DNA of 64,000 nucleotides from Fasciolopsis buskii. Its lineage: Eukaryota > Platyhelminthes > Trematoda > Plagiorchiida > Fasciolidae. Positions 12,720-23,492 of this stretch are shown piece after piece (position 1 is the first letter of the stretch; each line of letters begins with the position of its first letter). Position numbers and translations under genes: made by a program. The notes under the pieces were generated by a model that did no database searches, was not told the origin of the DNA, and worked only from the letters and a program-made list of their open reading frames with translations. Location: positions 70,387 through 134,386 of the forward strand of contig LUCM01010011.1 of NCBI GenBank assembly GCA_008360955.1, in the 5' to 3' direction.

Positions 12720-14027
12720 TTCTATTGTAAACCTGTAGAAGTTTTCTCAGCTTAAGCCGTCACTGTCACGGCACCTGATGGAAAGCGAACCATTTGTTGA
12801 CAGAAATCCAGCTCAATAAAACATGCAGATTACAAGCAATGCGCATCTGTACGCACATCAGAAGAAGACCAGTTAGTCGGAATTTGTTGAGTCATTAGAC
12901 GGTTTTCCTCACTTGCCCCACCCATTGTCATCCTTTTCTCGAAATCCTTCTGCTGCTAGATAGCCGATGTGTCTGTTTCTCGACTCGATCAATCAGCATG
13001 ATGTTCTTTCACACAGCTCGCAGTATTTCTGCACTGCTTATAATCAGTGGCTTTAATAGTCGATTTTGAGGCATCAACAGATACCTCACGTCAACTTGCT
13101 AACCACATCAGTTGACTGACTTTGTAATTATATTTATCAAATATTGTTCTCTGTATCGTTGTTTTGACATGAAGAAGTGTTTCTGTTGTCCACTTGACGC
13201 GTCACCGCTCACCTCAGCTAATGTGCAAAAAATATATATACACAGGCATCAACCGCTCTGGTTGGTTCGAGGCAATTCGTTACGCTTTCCTATATCTGTG
13301 CCAACCAGTTGAGACTACGTGGTTAGTTAGCTGACCAGCGAGAGAGTTTGTTTCATAGTGCATAAACAGCACCTATGCATGCGCACAACCATCGATCAAA
13401 TTGTTTCTAATAAATTTCTCATGACTGCGATAGGCCTCAACACAAGATCGAAAAAGACGAAGTTATTCACACGTGATCATGCCCTGGAGCTATTTGGGAC
13501 TGACATTATCGGTGCTCCAAACCTAGTAATTATTCACATTTCATATCACGATATCCAGTACATTTAAAAAACGTCTTTTGTTTAGTTATTCCTCTTGAAA
13601 AGGAAATCATTCAGATTTGAGTGGATCCCACAATGATTTGCGAATAACGTGGTATTCATGTTAACTTGCTTGGTTGATTGCTCTTCAGAATGTGTATTGC
13701 ACTGAACATCTGGTCAACTTCACACCGGAACGCACCAAATTCAAGTTTCGCTCTAATTGCAGCTCATTCAGGTGCATGTTGCCATCACTGCCAGGGTTTG
13801 AACAGGGGTCCTTTCGCCAGAGATGCACACACTACCCCTAAATAACCAACTCAAGTCCAAGTAAATCAAAACTGCTTAGGCAAGTTCGTCTAAATGTGGT
13901 CCTTAATAACAGCTAACAATGACCGAAGAGAGAAACGGGAAATATTTCTAACTGAAACTAAATGCCTACCACCAAGAAGAGTCTTTCACAAGATAGACAC
14001 GTGTCCCTACTGACCGGTTTCGCTTTC

Positions 14028-14054
14028 GATATATACATATATATATATATATAT
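14028..14054 (+). repeat. AT dinucleotide repeat
   Basis: An almost pure AT run with one C interruption. Confidence 0.9.
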
Positions 14055-14415
14055 CAAAATCGCTAGTGAGCATTGTGTGGGACTGACATTGCTATGCTGA
14101 AATGATTGCTTTTGGACTACACCTTTTAGGCACAAACCCCAGGCCATCCGATCTCTCAGGTGGGGTGCAATAGATGGAACAAGGGTAACTAAAGTAGGAT
14201 TGAACAGAACATCAAAACATGAATTAAATCGTTAAATATTGAATAACCCAATGAAAGGTAAGAATTGCTTATCAAATCCGGTTAAGTCACATGTGATCAT
14301 CGGTCAACCGTGGTTATTTAACCTATTTCTTTCTCCCAAATTAGGTGCAAACTGTGTGTTTCCACTTGAGGATCTTTCAACTTTGTTATTCAGTTCTTTC
14401 ACCTTGTGCAACCAG

Positions 14416-14478
14416 TAAACTTCTACAAACACTCTCTGGTTCCGGATGCTGTTTCGCAACACTGAAAAAGATTCAAAG
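14416..14478 (+). CDS. Candidate 63-nt internal exon
   Basis: A long pyrimidine-rich acceptor (TTCAGTTCTTTCACC... ending in ACCAG) precedes this segment, and the donor AAAG|GTAAAT follows it. The frame KLLQTLSGSGCCFATLKKIQ is open, starting and ending in phase 2. It lies in the large intron of gene A, but its phase does not match the neighbouring phase-1 exons. If real it would belong to an alternative transcript or another gene. It may also be a chance splice-site pair. Confidence 0.3.
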
Positions 14479-14499
14479 GTAAATCAAAAGGCCACAAAA

Positions 14500-17400
14500 C
14501 ATAAAGACCTTGATGAAGTATAAGTATTTCGAATGCAATGGTGAGACTGACTTTGGCATCTAGTCATATCGCCTAAAGTTTCAGCCGGATCACGAATATC
14601 CAAACCCAATAATCCAACTAAATGTACTAGGTTGGTATAGCATTTGGACTTGAAATGAGAATATAGAATTCGGTTAGCCACAGTAAGGAAAGGATACGAG
14701 TTACCAGTAGGCATTGAATTGGTCCCCGACTCAAGCTACCCAAACAGAAACGTCAGAAGTCAAGCAAATTCGTTTTTTATGTACACCTGATGCATTTGAA
14801 TATGAATTTCGATATATGCCGTTTAGCGGAATACATTCCGTCCTTCGGAGAACGTTTGGACTGCATTATCGCTTGTTGTCCCGGTTCCCATTGGTCGGTT
14901 GTCTGGGCAGGCTAGCGCGAAACTAGTGGACTGTATCACATGACTTGCATGTGAACTCATCACAGAACCGTCAGTTGGTTAAGTTTCCCATTCCCGTAAC
15001 CAAAACACGTATTGATCATCATTGCCCAAGTTGCAGTCACTTCCTGCCCGAAGAGCCGGTCTGGAAAGTAAAAACCACATCCAAACCAGCCTAATCTACT
15101 CACTACCTGTTTAAATGACTTAGTTTTATGACCAGGTATCCTATGTCTACACTCAAAAATATAAATAAAAATCTGCTACCATATTCTACCATTGCTGTGG
15201 AAGCATTCAGACACCGAATGTTTTCGCACATCTTTCATCTTCAGCGGTCACGCTTCTGTGCCGTATAGCTGTTCCAATCTCACTCCTGTGTAAACTCGAC
15301 CTTCGGTCAATAACCGGACGACACAGATGCTTCAGGCTGCTAAACGCCAATCGGGCCTTCTGTATACTCAAGAAAACTTCATCCGATATGCTACCATCAA
15401 CTGAGAAGCAACTATCCCGCGCATGGACACAACTCATGCATTTGTACCGTGTGTACTCTGCCAGATGAGCTCCAAGATCACGTCAAACGCTATTCAGACA
15501 TTTCATTCAATTATCAATGATAACCCGTCGAAATTGCACCAGCACATGGAATCCATCACAAGGAAATTTTAGCAGTTTGCCCTCTAGAACAAGATTTAAC
15601 TGTGAATCAACCATCGTTAGTTTGTGTTGATAATCGCGCTGAAGGCTCAGACGGTTATCGGGGATTATGTTCGGCATGTTGCATTGCCAGACAAGTGGTT
15701 TCTCGTTCTGATACGGCTCCAGACTGGGCACAAACAAAAGCTAGCAAGGACTGAAACATGATTTCGTTTTGTTAGCGTGGATCAGAATGATCGACAATTT
15801 TCGGCTGATCCATGCCGCTGACCAAAAAGTTGGACTCAATTCATTGTTTCGTCAACCCTAAGTTTCGGGGATGCAGCTTACATTTATTTTGAATTGTTAA
15901 GACTAGTTTGTCGCCTTAGCGAATATAATGCTTACATGGTAAGAACACATGCTTGAAGCATGGGTGTCGTGGTAAGGACATGTGCCATTAGGACCTAGTG
16001 CGCGGGGAGGGGGGGTTAGACCGGCAGCCTTGACAGTGAAACTTGGATCGGCACAGAATCACATAAGGTCACACAAGCTCAAGTGTGGTAACGACCCGGA
16101 TGACAGTTTAATAATTCCCCTCCCACTAATTCTACCATGAGATGAATTTAGCAGAGCATTTGCTCAGTATGACTTACATGGGCCCGAGGTTAAGTGAATG
16201 GAGTTTGATAACCTTCTAAAGAGAATCAAGCTGGATATAATCTCATTCTGTTCAGATCCTTTCTGAGTTATGTTTTTCTTCCACTATGCGACCCGGGAAG
16301 CAGCTGTGAGGCTTTTGTTCACCAAATTATAGTCGGCCTTCGGTGAGCGGCAAATAGACAGACCGACAGTGTGGTTAGCATTATCTGGATCTTGATCACA
16401 GTATTTTCATTTCCATTTATATTTGTCTATAATCTTGCGTAAATGTCCTAGTTTCAGTCAAAAAGTTTGCTGCAATCGCTTATTCGTAAACTGAACATTG
16501 GAAACTTATGAAGAAGAATTTGTTAGCCAAGAAAAGTTACTGAGACAAACTTCCGTGATTTAAAAGCATTCCACCAGATTTCAGGAGCCTTTTGTCACCT
16601 ATGGTCTAATAGTTCTGGCTTCCAAACATTGACATCTGACTAATCAAATACGGAACAGCTATGAACTAGTAAAATGAATTTCATGCACGTGAGCGAAATA
16701 GACACGCACGGACACACCATCGAACTCTAGGCCCATGAAGGCACATTTCACCTCTTACCAAAGCTTAACTCCTTTTTCGGGAATACCACTGATCTTTTGA
16801 ACATGGTTATTTTTTCTCAGTTCAAGCATTCTATACACGTCCTATGCGAGCAAGAGGTTATGTCCTAGACTGAGCACTACAATTCCGAGCACCGATTGTT
16901 CGCACCTACCAAGTTTGGATATTTACCTTGCTCTGTAATCTCCCGCATTAAAGAAAGTTAGATCGAATGTGTATTCCCGCTAAAAATAAATGAGTACCAT
17001 CATAAACTAAGATGACGATGATAATCGACTAAACGAATACGGTGATTATGATCACAATTACGCCGATGACTCATTCCAGTCGGACTTGCATTTGCCTACC
17101 AATCCACGAGTGTGTTCGACTGTCTGACTTTTCCATTGATCTGTCTCGGTTTCTGTAGCATCCCCAATAGAGGACGTCTGAAATGTCCTCAGCATTAGGG
17201 AAGAAATTTATAGCCACTATAGGACAGACAATATGGTTGTTGTTCGTGTGTGGCTCGTTGTTTCGATTCCCTTTTGACGCATTCAGGCAGACTGCAAGCC
17301 GGTTGGAATACGCACTTCATTTTTCCAATTTTATGATGCTAGTGAATATACCAATTCACCAACGTTTTCGTTACCTTAAATAGTGTTTTCCAGGACAGAT

Positions 17401-18000
17401 TTTACAGTCGTGCCATTGTGCACAAGTGGTGACCATTCAACGGGTATCTGATTGTGTCCTTGTGGTCTTTTGGTAAGAGATGCTTGTTTTCAGCGTTATT
17501 CCAGAAAAAAGATGTGGATCGATTAATAAAAACGTAATCAATTCATTTTACTCATGGAATGTGGATTACGATCCATAGAGTCCTAGTTCTTGAATTTCAA
17601 AGATAAAAACCAACTGGTAGTCTAAAATTTGTAGGAAGGAATCATGCGACGTGAAGATAGGCGTTGTAAAAAAGCACATCTAGAAAAAAGAACGATGTGA
17701 GATATCGGTGAACATCTTCTGTTTCTTGTTTTGCGTTGCATGGTTTAATTAGTAGACTCAGATCTTCCCTAAACGAAACTACTGATCCTAATTTCGTCCA
17801 GCACGAGAAGTAACGACAGTCATTTGTCAGGCAAATAATGGATTACCACGTGCACAGTCATATGAGGGATGAATATTTTTGCCCAAAGATAATTGGACAT
17901 AATCCAAAATTAAAAATCATGATGCTGCAGCTGACTCAGGTTAACGTCGAAGATATAATGATCTTATTATAACCTATTTCTGTTCCTGTTCATGGCATTG
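14500..18000. other. Gene-poor intronic stretch
   Basis: No domain or convincing exon was found on either strand. A short G-run lies near 16005-16015. The stretch is consistent with continued intron. Confidence 0.45.
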
Positions 18001-18011
18001 GTAATATTTAG

Positions 18012-18428
18012 GTTATCGTTGATGATGACACCAGTGATCATGATGTAGATGATAATCATGATTCAGATGAGGACGAGGAAGACGACGGGGATCTTCGAGA
18101 TAATGATAAGGAAGACGATGATGGTGAGGAAGATAATTATGATTCGGATGATGACGATGACAATCACGACGAAGACAATGATGCATTTGGTGATTTTCGC
18201 GATGATGATGATGATGACGATGATGATGGTGATGATGATGACGATTATGAAAATGATGATTTTATTGATGAATTTAACAGCAAAGAAATTGATCGTATTT
18301 GTTATTGCACGTTACGGTTTACTCATAACATCAAAATCCTGAGAATTTCAACTCGAATGCGGCGAGGCTGCGAGAAAAATCAAGATCTAGTTTCTCTAAT
18401 GTCGAGAACTGTGAACCTGTTTCAATGA
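18012..18428 (+). CDS. Candidate acidic (Asp/Glu-rich) exon without ATG
   Basis: An open frame of 138 codons begins exactly after an acceptor-like TTTAG (the TAG is in frame) and ends at TGA. The first 85 or so codons are overwhelmingly Asp and Glu (for example DSDEDEEDDGDLRDNDKEDD, then a run of nine Asp). A non-repetitive tail follows (KEIDRICYCTLRFTHNIKIL). GAT repeats are open by default in this frame. However, GAT/GAC and GAA/GAG alternate so that acidity is preserved while the DNA repeat is interrupted. This favours a protein-level constraint but does not prove it. It starts in phase 0, which does not fit the phase-1 chain of gene A. The alternative is a plain GAT microsatellite. Confidence 0.35.
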   Translation, partial: VIVDDDTSDHDVDDNHDSDEDEEDDGDLRDNDKEDDDGEEDNYDSDDDDDNHDEDNDAFGDFRDDDDDDDDDGDDDDDYENDDFIDEFNSKEIDRICYCTLRFTHNIKILRISTRMRRGCEKNQDLVSLMSRTVNLFQ

Positions 18429-18439
18429 TTAAATTACAT

Positions 18440-20750
18440 CAGCTTCATGTCTGCTTAATTCTACGGAGGAAAAATACGGTTTTCAGTGAATTCCTTTGGC
18501 CAAAGCTAGCAGTATGGTAAATTTGAATAATCTACTCATTATTCCTGGAAATTAGAGCGGTTGTGCAATGGGAAAAATACTCCTTTAGTACTGCTCTCTA
18601 TTTTAAGAAGTCATTCTTGGCTACTGTGCATCTGAAGCGAGTGACTCGGCCTCCACTCCAGAGCAACTAACCGTTCTTTTCAAACCATCCCTACAAACAT
18701 GTCAGACGTGGTCAAACGAGTAAGGTCGTGGCGTAAGGACGTGAGAGTCACGAATTACCACCCCCGACCAACTTCCTCGCTTGGCAACCCTCTGTTGGAA
18801 GCGGTTCCAGTCCTGAAAAATGGCGTTCACTTTGGTTTCTTTAATAAATAAAGTTAAAACGTAAAAATAAAGTGGTCTTTCTGGACATTTTCGATTACCT
18901 CATTAACCTGACACAAATCCGCTTGTGTGGGTCAACCGATTGCTTACTTCTTTTTGTCGAAAATTCTGTCCAATCCGCCAGACAATAATTATTTCTTGTC
19001 TATTGTTCTTCACTTGATAGTAGATTCAAAATCGCACTGTTTTTGGTATATCTGTAATTCTACGATGGCCCAGCTAGTTCATTATTTTAATTTGTGACCA
19101 TTTTCGGGACGAAAACGAAAGGCTAAATTTCCAACCAAGTATTCCGTATTCTCCGTCGCTGATTCCGGCATTTCACGAAATGGTACATTGGACCATTTAT
19201 TTACGACAGTTGCTGTATTCATTATTATATAGACCCAAGGGCCTAATTTGCCGATCTTAGCCGGATATGCACTTATGCAGGAAGACCAGACACGGTTCTG
19301 TACCGCTTGTGATCTGCTACTAGATTTAAGAGTCCACACCGAAGGACCTTATGGGCTATGCAAGTACATCAGGTTGATTACAAATCCCTTTTCGATGTGC
19401 CCTTTTATACCAGACGACCAACGTTTCACGATATCTCTTATAACCTAGGAAAACTGATCAATTTTTATGAACAGAATGATTTTTCACCAACTTTCCCTAG
19501 CGGTCAAAATCCAAGTTCACCTATTATGTCTTTCTCTCACCCCGGAGTAATCCTTCTGTCCTTGATACCATTTGGTTAATCCGAATCAAATCCATTAGGC
19601 CTCTCAATGTCATGTTTTGTATTGATCTTTACTGGTTCACGCATGTTTTAGGCTGTTCTTCTCTCCGGTGCCTTTTAAATCAAATTTACTTACATAAACA
19701 CATTTACTCTATTCAGTGAGTTTTAACGGCTCCACTCATAATGTTTCGGGAACAACTATCAAAGGAATTCTAAATGCATGCCCGAAATATTGATCACATA
19801 ACTCTCCCCTTCGAGCTACTAGCGTAACGCGCACGCCAAAGTGGATCCCACCAGAACCAAACGACGAATGCCGAACAAAACACTATACTATCACTGCAAA
19901 CAGAGATGTAACACATAAAAATTACTCACGTCAACAGTAGCCGAACAGCAGTAGCAAACAATAAAATCCGTCAGACGGTTCGACAAACTTTCTGGTTCAA
20001 AGCATGTGGCGCGATGCGTGAACCAGACAAAACGTGTGTGTTATAATCTCGTTGATGTGACAAAACAAACTGATGAGTCAGCAAGGTTCGATAATGAGAA
20101 CCGGGAAGTAGATTAATGCTGAGAAGGATTAACACAAATTGGGTAACAGAAAAATAGGAACAATAAAGCCATCGGATGGATTTTCATACAGGCGCATCCA
20201 ATGGATGCAACATTTCTCATTAATTATATTCAGTGTATAGTAGTGTTTCATGGACTGATGAACGAAATACCTGACTGATAAGCTTGTTCGTCATACTGTT
20301 ATTTCTCAATGTGCTCTGTAGGATTATTCGGAATGACAAGCCACTGTTAACGGAAATCCCGTTTGAAAAGTGCCAGTGATTCATAAACACATCTTCATAT
20401 TGGAAGGAATCGATGGTGGCCATGTGGATAAAAGGTCGTGGCGTTTGGACGTAAAGGTCCGGAATAAGAATCCTTCCATCGTTCATTAACAGAAGAAACA
20501 AAAAGACAAAAGACTAATTTGTTGCACAGCCCAAAAAATTTGAACGTCATTGTTGTCTTGTGGTTGCCGTGTGAAAATCATTCACTGATTATATTTCATG
20601 CATTCCCGACCAGTTATCATAGACCTGTTCCTTTCATCCAGGAGTGTATATCATTTATCCTTGGTCTAAATTGGCTCTAGCCAATCACGCTCAATCACCG
20701 ACACTGACACTCGAGCGCACAGCATCAGGTCCCATAAAATTCATTTGACT
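18440..20750. other. Gene-poor intronic stretch with repeat debris
   Basis: Around 18720-18870 a segment resembling flatworm interspersed repeats ends in an AATAAATAAAG-rich tail. Related words occur near 20435 (GGTCGTGGCGT). Otherwise only short unconvincing open frames are present. Confidence 0.4.
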
Positions 20751-20757
20751 ATCTCAG

Positions 20758-20907
20758 GTAACAGTTTGCCTGGTACCTTATGCGCAAGCGATCATTGACC
20801 GTGTATGGTCGAAAGTTCTCTTACGGATTGCCTCGCATTTGACTTGTTTGTTTACTATCGCAAACAAGTTAAAATTGGTCAAAACCAATCCAATGACAAC
20901 TATGTGA
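20758..20907 (+). CDS. Candidate exon with in-frame stop
   Basis: Directly behind an acceptor-like TTTGACTATCTCAG, a 49-codon frame opens (VTVCLVPYAQAIIDRVWSKV...). It reads like protein and ends at TGA. A second frame from 20805 is also open for 92 codons, so the coding choice is ambiguous. The phase-0 start does not match gene A. It could be an alternative terminal exon or a chance frame. Confidence 0.25.
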   Translation, partial: VTVCLVPYAQAIIDRVWSKVLLRIASHLTCLFTIANKLKLVKTNPMTTM

Positions 20908-21841
20908 ACACTCTAGGCATGAGTGGACACTTGGGAGATTCACGATACGTGAACCTAGCTTTGGTATTTTCTGTTGAACCGAACATTCCAATCGATTCAT
21001 TTTATAAACTATTTCTAATAACTACAAATTTAACTGATATTTTGTCCATGATGCCTTACGATGAGTTCGTCAAAATGACCTAGATTAATCATCTTAGACG
21101 GTGGTATCAGGTCAAATGTGATCATGGCGAGAGAGTGATTAGTGGGTAAAAAATGATTTCTTTTCTCCCATAAGAATAAATTTACATAGTACCGAGGTCG
21201 GTAGATTGCCCGAAATAGGCATTCAATTCATCACTAAAGGGTATAAAATCTGGTCCTTTGTTGCTTTCTTCAGTGTGTTTGTGTGATATGTCATGTACAT
21301 CAGGGCAGCCACTTGCTCCCGGACTTCATGAACAGTGAAAATTTAACAGTTACATTCTAACTTTTCACTTATTCTCCGAGTTATTTCTGGTGGTATTAGC
21401 GAACACATTCTATTTGCCATCTGATATTCCTCGCGGTTTCCGATTTCACACTCACAATTCGTACATTTGCTCTAAATTTGATTGTAACACCTAGTTAGGA
21501 TTGGTAACACCCGTTGGTTTTCAACGAACTCATATTCACACTGATTCTGCATGCAAACCGTGTATTATAGGCCTCGCCGAAACTCGTGGATGTTCCATAT
21601 TCTCCAGCCCACACGGTGCTTGTAAACACAGTCCGAGTGAAATGCAGTGGGAAATTCCGATGAAGTTTGTATATATTGTAGTGTTTTCTCTTCTTTACAA
21701 TAATAATATAACCTTTCGGGGACTGCTTTTTATCATTTTGTTCAGGTCATCAGTCGTGTCATGTGTATTTCCTCTAGCAGGTCGCCTCCACTGTCGTCTG
21801 CTGGCTGTTCCATTCTATTCCTTCTTCGGAAATTTCCTCAG

Positions 21842-22081
21842 GTATGATCCTCATTGTATATCCCGTCTGTCAGTCTGCCGTCTCTTACTGCGCGGAACAA
21901 CTCACGAGTGGACCAACCAGTCAGACGCTTTGTGACTTCCTCACCACCGATCGAATGTGTAACTCGGTCGGAGTGCGATCGATGGAAATTCGGACTCGAG
22001 TGTATCCGGACGAAATACGCACACTTCAGACAGAATGGTCTCAAGGTTTAAACTTCATACCTTACAAATTGGAAGAATCCG
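21842..22081 (+). CDS. Internal coding exon of gene A
   Basis: A 240-nt exon lies between a good acceptor (TTCGGAAATTTCCTCAG) and the donor TCCG|GTATGT. It encodes about 79 residues without a stop, beginning MILIVYPVCQSAVSYC and ending near GLNFIPYKLEES. Both ends are phase 1. Joined to the exon at 3709-3906 it gives a glycine codon, and joined to the terminal exon at 48801 an alanine codon, so the chain is consistent. A second, shifted frame is open on the same strand but does not match the splice sites. No known domain is recognised. Confidence 0.72.
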
Positions 22082-22747
22082 GTATGTGTTGCATTAGAAT
22101 CAAATCTGAATCATTAGGATCATGAATTTATGATAAGTATATTTAAGAATCACTTGTGGGTTTGTCAAAAGTTGCTCATCTGTTAGTAGAGTGTAACCGT
22201 CAGAAAGAGAACACAAGATCCGAAGGGGTAGCTTTTCATTATTATTATTTGGACAGAAGGGTACCGGCATGCAAACCGAATGAATAATAATAATCGCGAA
22301 GCCAGAAATATTGTTCATCCACCCAAATATAAAACATACCAGTGGCAGCAAAAATATGACATGTGATTCCGTCGGGAAAAGCTCTTTTTCGAGACGGTAT
22401 TTAGGACAGTTATGCCACCTTTACAAATGCAGATGGAAACTTAAGATTGTGACTAATATATCACGTTAGCTAAGCGATCATAAATGATCCCGTTTGGAGG
22501 AGCAAATAGTGTGACTGTACTCTCTTGTATAATATATGTTTGTCATGGGGCGGGCACGTTCCTTTACTCACCCTTTTGTTGCTTTAGTCTTGTTGCTATG
22601 TTGTCCAATTCACTGAACATTCAAATTTAAAATTTTCGGAATTTTCTATTGGTAATCCAATTTATCTTAGTGAAATCGAATTCGATTTAGCACGAATAAA
22701 TGACATACAAAAACCAAAAGCGTTGCTTAACCTCATGCTATCAGCCT

Positions 22748-22780
22748 ACGTTTCGGTCGCGGTCTGTAGCCGTTCTCAAG
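22748..22780 (-). repeat. Penelope/hammerhead-like stem-loop relic
   Basis: On the - strand the order is CTTGAGAACGG, then a loop region, then CGACCGAAACGTAGG. This is the arrangement of the conserved stem-loop in Penelope-like element ends (TTGAGAA, short helix, CGAAACGT). It matches the motif in the repeats at 35.8 kb and 62.9-63.2 kb. Pairing in the central helix is weaker here. No neighbouring protein-coding part of an element was seen, so it appears to be a solo fragment. Confidence 0.5.
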
Positions 22781-23456
22781 CTGGATTTACAATTATAAAA
22801 ATAAGTCAACGTAACCGATATCTGGTTTAATTTGGAAAATTTTCAAAATCTGTGTTTTCCAGCATCAAATATTTACAAATATTGAAAAAATCAAATTTTC
22901 GCGTAAAATTCAGCCAACAGCAGGTCACTCCTGATAATTCTACAGTAGAATCTCATACTCCGAAGGTACTGTTTGCAAAATAGGAATTACTTAGCCTGAG
23001 ATGCACGGAAGAAACTGTGCTTCAATAATTAAACCAGTGGGGTAGATTCGTTTCTGCCTTTCGAAGACGCAGCAGAAAGTTTGTTTTCATAACAACCTTC
23101 AGTATTTGATAATTTTTCTGTTTATCGAATCGAACGAAGGGTATAAAAAAAGAAAAGCAATTCCCACAGTTGGACCGAACAGATTGATGGTCAGTACAGT
23201 TCATTGTGGGCTATTTCATTGTGGCTGACTGTAAGCTATCCCCTTGGCACTGAGGAACACATAAATGTATGGGTCAAAATGACTGGAGACACATTGTGGC
23301 AATGTATCATTTGTGTGCTTCTTCATTCAAGTATTTTTCATTTTGTTACATGAGTGTATACTTGTACGGGAAACAGTGATCATCAAATTGGAATTGCATA
23401 ACTTGTTTTAACCGATTCAAATTTGGAATTTGATTTGTCAGCATAATCATACCCAT

Positions 23457-23492
23457 CACTGACACGGACGAAGATATCCCCAACGAAACGTT
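23457..23492 (+). repeat. Second Penelope-type GAAACGTT motif relic
   Basis: The sequence runs CACTGACACGGACGAAG, then a short spacer, then CAACGAAACGTTAATG. It resembles the CTGA...GAAACG arrangement of Penelope-associated hammerhead sequences, but the CTGANGA core is interrupted. It lies about 0.7 kb from the opposite-strand motif at 22748-22780. It is probably a degenerate element end. Confidence 0.35.

Larger units (their letters stand above)
10880..14400. other. Gene-poor intronic stretch
   Basis: Several short open frames occur, including 11474-11797 (+, 107 codons) and 11824-12156 (+, 110 codons). None has recognised domains or a clear pair of splice sites. A CT-rich simple repeat lies at 12703-12719 and an AT dinucleotide repeat at 14028-14054. 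Nothing else supportable was seen. Confidence 0.5.

Noticed and set aside
13795..13825. Possible tRNA B box (GTTCAAACC on the minus strand)
   Set aside because: Flanks do not form a T-stem and no A box lies at the proper distance.
18049..18342. 97-codon methionine-rich frame
   Set aside because: This is the ATG register of the GAT repeat; the acidic register is the more plausible coding frame if any.
20066..20090. CTGATGAGTCAGC word as a hammerhead core
   Set aside because: No complementary helix II and no following GAAAC.
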